The notes under the pieces are model-generated. The model was not told the DNA's origin, made no database searches, and saw only the letters and a program-made list of their open reading frames with translations. 64,000 nt of DNA from Branchiostoma floridae (lineage: Eukaryota; Chordata; Leptocardii; Amphioxiformes; Branchiostomatidae). The stretch spans positions 18,990,013 to 19,054,012 of the forward strand of contig NC_049987.1 in NCBI RefSeq assembly GCF_000003815.2, written 5' to 3'. A program made the position numbers and the translations under genes. Every line of letters starts with the position of its first letter. Within the stretch, counting starts at the first letter, position 1. Of the stretch, positions 43,701 through 55,700 are shown one piece after another.

Positions 43701-46700
43701 GTTTTTGTTCATCGAGCTATGCAACTGATGACACACTTTTACTTGCATAAAGTACTTGAGCTGTAAATGTCACAAGCTTCATGACCTACTTCTGTCAGGT
43801 ATATAAATAAACTCTTACTGGAGCATTCATAGAACAGTTCTTTTCTGCAAACTGCATCTTCTGCAGTTGACGATGCTACGAAAATCATCATCTGAAAGGA
43901 CAGGAATAGTAGCTCCTGTAGCCAAGACTTCGAAACTTGGAGATCTTTTTGTATAGTGTAAGCATAGGATTTGGATATAAAAAAACCTCTTACTGGAGCA
44001 TTCATAGAACAGTTCTTTTCTGCAAACTTAGCATCTTCTGCAGTCGACAATGCTACAGAAATCATCATCTGAAAGGACAGAAATAATAGCATCTGAAGCC
44101 AAGACTTTGTAACTTGGAGATCTTTTTGTGTTATATACCTCTGTCAAGTATATAAATAAACTCTTACTGGAGCATTCATAGAACAGTTCTTTCCTACAAA
44201 CTACATCTTCTGCAGTTGACAATGCTACAGAAATCATCTCTAAGGACAGAAATAGTAGCTCCTGTAGCCAAGACTTCGTAACTTGGAGGTCTTTTTGTGT
44301 AGTGTCAGCATAGGATTCAGAGGTGCATATTGGTCATTAAACCTGTTAATACCATGCTTAGACATGTTCCCAAGCATCTAGTAAGCTTTTTAGTCAAAAG
44401 ATGTGATTTGTGTAAACAAAGATTTGTACATACCATGCCTAAAATCTGTGAAATAGTTGTTTTTTACTAAACACAATGTTCATTGCTTTGGTGGTACATG
44501 CAGCTTGTATCTGTTTTTACATAATGGAGTACAAGTTGATAACCAACTTTTTTTCTTCAAAATTCTTGTTATAACTATAAGTTTGTGTGTGTAAGGAAAA
44601 TTTCACAGTGACCCAGTGGTACTTCATTTCTAAGCTCTTCCTGCTCATAAAGGCCTATCAAAGCAATAGATATTAGATGGGGAAAAGCAGGATTCTGGAT
44701 AAGTTCCTTATTAAAGTCTCTAAACTTTAGTATCATTCCTTCATATTAACAACATAATTTTAGTGTGGAAAGAAAGCTCTAATGTCCTATTCCCTGTATT
44801 TTTCATTCTTTAAAGTTGTTTGAAGAAAGTATAACCAAAATGGTTGAGCACAATGCCCCTATAATGCTGCAATACTTGCAGTGTTTTTTTTTTTGTGTAT
44901 GTGCAAAAACTAGAAGTAGCATATTTGTAGTGCGTGTGGTGTAGTAACATATTTGCTGTGCATCAACATTATAATATTGCTGTGCATCATTCTGGTATAG
45001 ATAAGTCTACCAGTGTCAGAAATATTGTAACTGTTCCATGGTGCCAAACACTTTTGTCAAAGAGATAGCTCACCTAAAGCTATGTGAACATGTTATACTT
45101 TGGTACCTGAAAAAAGCGAATCTGACTATCCATATTGATGGAGATAAATAAAAAGCAAACATTAAAGAAATGACACACACTTTGGGACATAAATAGACTT
45201 TATTCGATATGTCCATCTTCAACATGTGATATACAATAAAAATCTTTGATAGTATAAATTGATACTATATAAGTAGTTGAAAGTAAGATGTATAAGAGTA
45301 AAAGTGCCATTGGCTTACGTTTTTACTGCATAATGCGTTGCTGCAGGTAAGGATGTGTGTGTTGTATGTTCAGTGTTTTACTGTTTTCGTAAAGACAGCT
45401 TCAGTTTACTTCAGTTACCCCACATCCAATCCAGCCCCGCTCCCCGAGTGTAAACAGTGTTGCGTTCTATTAATCAACAGCCAATTGATTGTACTTATGG
45501 GCGCAGGCTCACACCTCAAACAGGCCCTGGAATGTGGTCAAACCTGAGAAATATTCCTCTCCCTGTCAGACCAGTTTGGCCCATAGGGAGTTTACTGGAT
45601 AAGCACATGTTTTGGATGCTGGTCAGTTGGTGACCTTTGTCCTCCCCTATTTCTGCCTGGTGCCAGGGGATCCAAGGACAGTTGGCTCCGCCTTCTTGTT
45701 GACAGAGCTCTGTTCAATCTGTAGGGCCTCTTCACTAACTTCAGTCCTGCTTGTCCGATATCTCAAAAGCACACGTATAGGGGATACAAACTTTCGGGGG
45801 TCCTGGCCAGCTTGTGATGGTCAAGCCGATACCATAAAGAGATGTGAACTGGACAGGCCAGAACGGATGTCTACCGTGAATGCCCTTTTCTCACACTGAC
45901 TGACCACTTGCTAGCTGGCACATAGTGAAGAACTGTGTGCGCATGTTGTGCCTCTATGCAGTTTGGTCATTGTACAAGGCTGGGGATCAGCGGAGCTCCA
46001 GCCAACTCCCATGACCCCTGTATTTATGGGTATTGTTGACACGACCCTGGAGGTCAGCGTGGCTTGCCCCTTCTCCGCATTCATTAACTCCTTTGAGTGG
46101 ACATACCATTCCTTCTGGAATTGAACTTCTATCTCTTACACCATCTCTGAAGAGTAGATGGGCAGTCTTTGTTCAACGGCATGGTCAAAACACCCTGATC
46201 CCCCTCTTACTACAGTTGAAACAACACAACAGATGTAATCAGATACTCTGCCAACAAGCAGCCAGTGCCACTGGACTGGCAAGCTGGTCAGTACAGGTCA
46301 CTACAGGTCAGGAGAGAATCTTGCAAACGGTGTGACTAGTAGCCGACCATACAGAGAGAGGGCTTTCCCATTTTTCGGGATATTCTAGGTGATGGTTCAG
46401 CATGATGACAGTGATGAATCCTTGCAGTTCAGCACAACCAACTCCCATGATAGGAATGTTCTTAATTGGTCGTCAGTTCTTTGATAGCTTTTGCCCCAGT
46501 GAAGTAGAATGCAGGTGTTGGCAAAGCAAATATAACAGAGGATATCACTGATTTGGGGTTATCACAGATTCACTCCTATCCCAGCAGAATGTCCTCTCTC
46601 ACAGTCCTTGTTCCATGGAAAACGTCTGAAATACAGAAAGGAAAAACTTGTAAAGAACACATTGCATTTCACATCAAGAACATTTTCTTCTTGAATATTT

Positions 46701-49700
46701 GAGCGCCAGCTTCCGAAAAGGTAAAATCATATAAAGTGGCCAACTACAGCAAGAAATAAAAAGGTTAAACCAACTTGTGTGCGTCATCATAAGATGGGTT
46801 CTTCAAAAGCACTGGATTTAGTATGTATGATGGTGCTTTTTACTATATTTGTAGATTTTGGTTCATCTGTTGACATCTCGTTTGTATTGTCAAGACTCAT
46901 GTGTGTTTTAATAGTAAGACACATCTTGACTGACGTCTGTTTGATATTGTTCAAACTAGGATATGTAGATGTGAACAGTGCTTCTTTGGGTTTCACTGGT
47001 TTTCCTGTAAAAAAAATCGTTTCTATGTAGAAAGATCCAAAGCCTTTAGGTTTTACATTTTTCTCGAAGCTTAAAAAGAAATGTGCCCTTTGTTTTTAAA
47101 TTTCTCCATTCAAAGTCTCCAGTTCGTAGAAAAGAAATTTGACAAATGAAAGTAGTTGAGAGGTAGATCTACTACAAAGGTAACACTGTGATTGTTTCAC
47201 AACTTAACCCTGTGGCTAGTGAGTGGACTATCCTAAATTTCCTCACTCTTTAAAAATAGGCTCTAATTGTAGTGTATGTTGAAGTGTATATAAAAATGTA
47301 TCCATGTCAATCTTAATAAAGAAGATTTGACCCAAAACTGGTCCGTTGTTTTACTGTGTTGTACAACTTGTAGCCAGTACAAGGTATGGAAATAGGAATA
47401 GGGCCTTCTGAGAAAAAGGACGGAACCACTGATAACTGACCACAAGCTTTGTCTAAATCTTTCCCTTCCTTCCTTCAGGGTAGAAAATAAAGCTGTCGGG
47501 CTAGAGGGAAACCCATTTTATTCTGACTGTTTGGACAAAAGATGAACATGATGGATTTTTATGACGTGTTATAATTGCAGGCAACACCTGCATGTCTGTT
47601 ACACACCTTTATATCACAGTTGTCAGTGTCTACAGTTGGATTTTGCACCAGGCTTTTTAGAGTAGACAAAGAAAAAAACTTTTACTCTGTCAACCACCTT
47701 GAAACATTTGTGAAATGTTGGCTATTTTTTTAAAACTCACAAAACTGGTGTTATCACTTTGGAAAATGATATCTGAAAAGGTACTAGCTTTGGTAGATAT
47801 CTGACAAGAAGTACAAAATGAGGCTACACAACGCTTTATCAAATTGTTGACCATATTTCATGAAGTTTGCACCATTTGTAGGGTTACCAGTGTTACTGGA
47901 TTCTTGACAACCATGTTTCTAATAACTGTAAAAACTGTAAAATAAAGAGAATCCATGCAGAAAAGGGGTGTTTTGGCCAAAAGTTGCTAGAAAGCTTGTA
48001 CTAAGAGAGGCTTATCAGTTATCAAGTCAGCATTATCTTCTTAAAGTGTTTAAGAATGGTTTCTCCTGTATTTCAGCACTTAACTTCTGTGTAGAATACA
48101 CTTGTTTAAAAAAAAACAACAACAACTGTGTAGCAAAAATACTAGCTTTAATAGTTTGAAGGAAAAAGATGAGGTGTGATGCAGAGATGGGTCTAAGAGT
48201 TCAAACAAGCAAACTACACTAAAGGAAAAGGCATGTGTAATGTTTGATCAGCACGTGCATCTAAGCAGTTTACTTCCACTAAGTGTTTTAAATGTTTGCT
48301 CTCAGGGTAGAGCATGTCAAATAGGTATACAACTTACACTTCTTGATTGCATGGGAGAAACTTGACAGTTAAGTACTTGTCTTACCCAAAGTTTGGTGGC
48401 GGTTAGGGAAAAAGTTGTGTAGTTGTACTTGTACAAGTAGTGTTCTGTGGAGGTTGAATAGTTGATATGCCTGCAATGTTTGCTCCATCATAGCTTAATA
48501 AATACTTAAGCTGTGATGATAATAAAATAATCTGTTTTTATGAAATTGATGTGTAGACTTTGTTGACTAAATGAAATGAAACAGACAATGTCCACTTGAA
48601 TGAAGGTTAAAGAACTTCACATGGATTGTTGAAAGAAGGCCTTCATCGGTAGATGAACGGTAGTTAGCAATCTGTAGGGAGATACCTTTTGATTGTATTC
48701 AAAATTCTTGCCATGATTTTGATTTTGAAAAAACAAACAAAAAACAACATTATTTCATTGAAAGATGGATTTTTGAAAGAAAGGAAGGTTTTAACCAAAA
48801 GCTTAGGCCAAGCAATTGTTGTCAGTTGTAATGTTCACATGTATTTCCTATACATGGAAAGAGAAAACACTTTGTGTCTGTCCTAGATATGGGAAGAGGA
48901 AAGACCTATCTGGGAGAATGTTTTCCTGATAAGATGGTTTGATACTACTGAGGAATAAGCCATCTTGGCTATTAAACCCAAAAGGAAAAGAAATGCACAC
49001 GCTCAACGTGAGAGAGGATGCTTTTCAAGTACAGTACCTGAAATGATAAAAAGGAAAAGTAACATACTTTTAACCACGAAGTTACCTAGACATTACCAGT
49101 ATCTTTTCATCTGTTAACGTACTACTACAGCCCAGTACTGAGGTAGAATAAATGGGTGTAAAGTAAACGTTCGTATTTAGTTTCAAATTGTTTCTCTTGA
49201 CTTCTTACTTTAACTGCACAAAATTAGGCTATACCATTAACACAGCAATAGAACATTAGAAGGACAGCTTGATGGGAAGGAAGAGACAAGAACCTTTGTA
49301 TGCCTTTGATTTCAGGAGCATCAGGTGTGTAAATAGCCTGAGAGGATAGTGCTGTTCCCTTTGATGTCTTTGTTGGATTCAGAACAAATTGTTCACAATA
49401 GGAAAACCCTGCAGCATTCTTGTAAAAGCTTGATGATTTGATTGATTGAGTAACGATCGCTCAGGAATTTTGAGTAGTCTTCAGGCAGCGCTCTTCTCCG
49501 TTTCTCGGCACCAGGTTTTGTACACATCGTGTGAGAGCGTAGCGTACTTAGTATCAAACCAAAGCAGAGGTAAGAAATTGAACAATACTGATGTGTGCTT
49601 TGTGGGCTGTGTCAGGTTGCCTTTGAAGTCTTGAGATGACTGACAGGTTCCTTCCTCCCAAGCTTTCAGAGTCTCATGCCCAGGAACACCATTCAGCGAG

Positions 49701-52700
49701 CTGACATCTCGGTGCCTGGGGCCGCCGAAAAAGATGTCAAACCCATTGACTGCGTCTTTCGGTAGACAAATTCTGATGCTCTGTGTCTTTTACTCTCGCA
49801 AGTGCAATGGCAAAGGTTGTGACATGTTGTTTAGCCTCGATTGTTTGTCAATTCACGCCAGAAGGAATTCCCTCCCGGTGCCATCAGGGTCAGGTAGAAG
49901 CAGCGCAGTTCACACCAGGCACAATGCCCCCCACATTTATATCTTTCCAAGTTTACAAAAGTCGGTCAATTGAAAGTTCTCCCTGATCTGCATTTCAAGT
50001 GGTGGGTCTTTGTGCGGAGATGGGGACTGGCTAATTGACTTGATATTGAGGGTGCATCATGATGGAGGAAAGGTCTCCACAGTACCAACTCCCAGTCCTC
50101 TCGCTTTGTGCCTTCTCATGAAATGCGGAAAATTGTAGCCATGCTTTTTTCGCAAAATGTTACTAGACTAATACTAGACGCAAATCACAAACATAACACA
50201 CTATGGATTGCCATCAATTGAAATGTTACATGTAGCATAGAAATAATTTCACACTGAAAACTGTATATAGCTCTAAGTATGACAGACTAACTGGTGTTGC
50301 TCATATGCTCATAGGTTTTTGCACTGACGTTGTCGGCGCATAGTTTCGTCCTAATCTAGCCATAGTATTCCATCCTTTTTTGAAAATAGAAATTGGTTGG
50401 TTTGGAGATGTTACTAAATGATCAAGACAACAATTTATAGGTTTGTGGTGGCTTTACCAATTGTTCTTAAGAGCAGTGATATGTGATGGTATGCACTTCA
50501 AATACAGTAAAATGAAATTGTGTGTCCTGGCCTCTGGTAGCGTATGCACAGTTATTTCTCCAGTTCCATGCTCGCCAATAGGTAACAGATGTCCATGGGC
50601 GTGGCCCTTCTTTTCTCTCTCCTGAGAACATTTTTTGATGCATGGGAGTTTCTCCTTTTCAAACCACCTCAACTGAGTGACAGCATCATTGATGGGGTAG
50701 TTCCAGATAGGGGGAAGTTGTTTGTTCCGGGGAGGCGGCATGTGTTTCCATGTGTGTATTTGCGGCAACACAGGCATGTTGTTGACGCACTGAAATTGTG
50801 TGCCTACATTCTCATAAATAAACATGATTTACCACAGGTGCATGCTCCCTATATCATTTTCAGTAATGATACTAATTTTCGGTGCTACCGTTGTTGCATA
50901 CATGTTCGGCGTGGAAAATTAGACCTTCAGAATACAAAAATGTATTCCAAGAACATGGAGATGCTGAATTTTATATGACCCTTTTTATTGATACTTAATT
51001 ATGCATTACTTCTGAAGCCTTGCCTCTTCCTTATTGATTTAAGCTCTCCACCACAGCTGTTGATAAACGATGGAGAGTAGTTGCTTTTTGAAACACCCAT
51101 CAAACTGACCAGAGGTCCTTAGTCTATCCATTAAAAGTAAACCCCAAAAAAGGATTTTACAATTACTAGAATAGTTGCTCATCTATAAGCTCTGCCCTTC
51201 TTTACATTCCTCTTGCCAAGCTTTCAGTTTGCTCACATATCCCCTCTCCTCATTCATGTATGGTTTATGCAATGGTACCAGTCCAAAGCAGTGCTACTTT
51301 TGTATAAACAAAGCTGATATTATCACCAAATGACCAATGGAAGAAACTGTTAGATACTTGTTTTGTGTGTACAGTATTTCTCCCATTTGTTTGTTACTGA
51401 CTGTTACAACTTACACCATAACTGTACTGTAGCCAGGATACTCCAAACTATACCCAATGTATAATTTGGTCACAGTTTGTACGGCTTAGTCTTTTTTTTT
51501 AAAGAATGTTATTTATTTAGAATTAATGTGAGCCCAAATCAACCATAAGCACAATTTTCTCTTGGTTGAGGTAAGAAAATATAGCACTACTATAGTGATG
51601 ACTTAATTCATTTTTCTGTGTTATTTTTTTGTGAAGTTGTATTTCCAGGAATTCACCAGGGAAGGTGGCATTTCATTTTGAAAAGGTCTGCGTTCACCCC
51701 TCCAAATTACTTACTTGTAATCCTGCCTAGGAAGCGTTTATCCAGGTATTTAGTCTCCAGCATGAGGCTTATTAGGCAGGCACGCTGTTATCTGTTAGTC
51801 AAGGGCAAACTGCAGAAACCAATTGGCCAGCACTTGACCCGAAGGCACAGGCACCCATGAACTTGCTGTGTCCATTTAAGTGGGACAGAAGCTAGCCTTC
51901 GGGATGTCACCAGAGATTTTTTGCAGAGTTTATGAAACCTTGGGGGGAAGTCTAAGGTTAGACTCACAAACTTGCTTATTTGTTCTGCTCCCCCAAATGC
52001 GATGTAAATAGAAATCAAGACATTGTTTTTAACAACATGTGCTTGTATGATGCTAATGACATGTCCCTCTTTTCGTACCCTGCGCAGAAAGTAATCAGGA
52101 AAGGAGGTTTCCGCAGCCTTGGAGAGGGGGAACGTGTGGAATTTACCTACAAGGTCTCAGAAAAGGGACTGGAGGCCACATTGGTAACGGGACCAGGGGG
52201 CTCGGAGGTCGAGGGGAGCAAACGGAGACCAAGACCTGTTGCACAAAGAAGAAGAGGGAACAGGTATACCATCTTTAAACCCTTCAAATTACAAAAACAC
52301 CCCCTTTCCACAAGATGTAACCAATATTTGTATAATTTGATTTGTGCGGCCCTTGATTGAAAAATTGGAATACGTTGCATAATATAAAATTATGACAAGA
52401 GACGACAAAACACTCAAAACATACAAGAAGTACTTTTTTTTTGCGTATAGTACTATAGAATTTATTGAGCAATGTATCAAATTTTTGGTTGTTTCCAGTG
52501 GAAAGGGGGTGTAAGAAGTCAAAGTTGTGAATTGCTGTATGTATTGAAAGTTTGAAAGTGAGTGCCCTTCCATATAATAGACCTGCCTTTTCAGAATGTT
52601 GTTAACACTTAAGACAGTCAAGGTCAACTGTTTGCTCCAAGAAACAAAAGTTCAAAGCAGAAGTCTTAAAACTTTTTTTTTTAACACAGGTGCAATACGA

Positions 52701-55700
52701 GTGGTCACTCTCATTTAACATGCTAACAGATTTTCCCAGGTTTTGATTAAACCTATTACCGAATATCACTCCAGCTATTTTCAGAAATGAGTACGGAATA
52801 ACACAAAGGAGTAATCCATCCTCTGTCCTTTGATAACAGCATTAGTGAAAACTGGATTAAGTTTGACACTGGCAGAATTCTAGTAGGCCTCTCCCAAGAA
52901 GGAAGTCAGTGTATTAACATTATTGCCGGTCAGTAGGTATGTAATGCCAGGTGGCACACCATCTGGCCCATGACCTCCTGGGTTCAGAAGAAGTGTAAGG
53001 GGGAAGAAGCTGACAACTTTTGCTTCAGAAGAAACGTGTGCACCCCCTCTATACCCTCCAATTCATTCATGTGTCCTCATATAAGATTATGACTTTGTCA
53101 AGGCCAAATTTAAGGGCCCAGGAGAGGGTTTAGTGTCCTGGAAGTACCATATGTTTTTGGTAGTTATAGTCATGTCCCAGCAGTTGGCATTTCCGAACAT
53201 TGCTTCGCTTCTTCCACCCTGCCACCTAGTGTGTAGGCCAATAGCAAGGCTTGGACAAAAGAACAAGGAACAATACATTTTAAAATAGATGAAAACTGGT
53301 AACCTCACCGTGATGGAGAGAGTACAACAAAGGAGGGATTCCTATTTTATATTGCTCAAGTGTGCAGCTGCCCATTTACCATAGCAACTGCCGCAGGTAT
53401 CCTGGGAGAACAAAGAGAAAACTACAAAGTCATTGTGCAGGATTCTGAGAAGTAGTACGTGGAGTGGGGTAATGCACGGCAGTGTTTTGGCGATGGTGAA
53501 TGCGACTCCTTTGAAAGCTCACTGTGTGTAAGTTGCTGGTACAAATGAAGACGGGCTTGAAATAGAAAAATCCATAATAATTGGTAACCTGGTTCAATGT
53601 GATTCGAGCTAAATACTTCCAATGACTTTGTGTCAGCTAGCCAGCTATTGGTACATTAAAGACACAGCTACAGTTGTGTGCTTAAATATCATATCAGGTA
53701 CAGGGGCCAATACAAAGGTTTATGTGTATATCTAAACTTGTACAAATTCAATATTCTCCAAGTACTAGAGGTTAAGTCGGGGAGACATAGTAGTCGGGAA
53801 AATTACAGGAGCGCGCTGGTAGTTTTCCAGACAACTACTATATCTCCGCAACACAACCTCTGCTTGGACAATCACTCACACACTCACTATAATATTGAAT
53901 ACAAATTCAATGCAAAGAAACTGAATGTTTCTTTGGACTTTTGGTATCTCACACTTAGAACCTAGTATTGTGAGAAGATCTCAAATCAGAGAAGCGAAGT
54001 ATCCTTTTTTAGCACTCAATGTTTTTGATAGTCTCTGATAGAAATTGCATGATTGAAATTATGAATATACTTTCGAAAGGGTATGATTTTATGTAGGTAC
54101 AGTACTGGTATATTGACACTTGACATTTGAGTAGTATCATGCCTATAAGTGGAGGAGGGGGGATATTAAATCTACCGACAGTATAACTATAGTAACTATA
54201 ACTTCCTACCACTAAATATCTCTGGCTAGTTCCTCACCCGTCTCTTGTGGACATTTACTCTCAGAATCCCACAAAAAGAATCAGTAGAGTCCATTCCAAG
54301 ACACCATGCGGATGTTTGTTGCCTTTGTCTAGAATTGATTTTAAAGTTTTGTAATTATATGTCTAGGACATTTGATACTTCAGAAATATTTTTAACACTG
54401 TTTCAACTTTATAAATATTTCCCTGGTCCTGTAAAACTTTGGAAATATTCATGGTGTGGAATTGGATACTTCTAATGGTTTCTAAATAATGATAACAGCA
54501 TTCTACCATTATTTACCATTTTCTACCATTTTTTGTAAAAGGTTCAGTGGGCTGGGAAGATAGCAATTCACACATCCTTGCAAAGTATGGTTGGGTGCCA
54601 TGCAACAATGGCCCACCACAAAGGATCCACCAGTGCCCAGCAGTGAAATCTAAAAATAAACAGATGCAACAATAGGGCTTACTTTTATGGGGACAATAAA
54701 CTAATTTTACCATTTGGCCAGGTTTACCATTTTTTGTAAATATTTGTAAATGTGAAATAATCACAGAGAGGTTTCACAATTATTCTAAATAAAGATATTT
54801 TTGCACAGTTACTTTCAAAATGTTTCTAAAATATTCAAAGAACTTCAAATAAATGAGTATTTTCTTAGTCAATTTTTTGAAAATAATTTAATTATTGTGG
54901 CTCAGATATTCTTTTATTCAAAATAATTCAGACTAATTATAAATATCGCCTAAAAACCCTCATGGTGTCTTGGAATGGACTCTATCTACAGTTCCCCGTG
55001 ATTTCAAGTTGATTTGACCAGTGGTTTCTTGTGAAGTTAGTTCACACAGATGAAAAATCAATCAAAAAGTTGTTCCATCTTATCGTAATTTTGATGTCTT
55101 CTGTCTGTCATACTGCCTGTCCAGTTATAGCCAATCTACCTCAACACCAATTTGTGACAAAGCCTAAAAGAAGGCAATCACATGCAGCAAGAGATGCACA
55201 TAACTGAAATGACCGCTGAAACAGGTCTTAGCCGGGTTCACAGCTTACGTGGTCAGGTCATCTAGGCACTGCTGTTTTTCATATCCCCAGCATTACAATA
55301 TACGCAGTGTAGCTATTGCATCACATACCGGTACTTGCGTAGTCAATGTAAATAAGCCAAGGTAGCGGGTAAAGGGGGAGGGGAGTCTGTTGCATACTGT
55401 GTGGAGATACAATATGACCAGATTACTGCCTTTGATATTATGAATGCATGCCACTATCATTTATGCTGACATGTTAAGTCCACCGGATGTACATGCATTT
55501 AATATGTGTGTACCTATCCTGTCAACCATAATCCACCTTGTCCAGGGACCACTCTGCTTAGTCAAGCCGATCTATATGATTATGAGCTCTGTTGGACACC
55601 AATACAAAGCCCTCCCTTTTTGAGACATATCTGTATGTTAAATAGGGGTGACAGAGAGGACAAGCTGTGGTAAAACATGTGAAGGTTTGATCAATAGTTT

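Larger units (their letters stand above)
32442..52087 (+). other. lin28 intron 2 (19.6 kb)
   Basis: AT-rich sequence splitting the cold-shock domain. Apart from the listed tandem arrays I see no exon, RNA gene or coding transposon. A large intron like this may hold enhancers, but nothing in the sequence proves it. Confidence 0.7.

Noticed and set aside
50454-50978. Overlapping open frames on both strands near 50.5-51.0 kb
   Set aside because: No recognisable domain and no consistent splice pattern; chance frames in lin28 intron 2.
32442-52087. Many 60-130-codon open frames in lin28 intron 2
   Set aside because: Low-complexity, no conserved motif, no paired splice sites and typical of AT-rich non-coding DNA.
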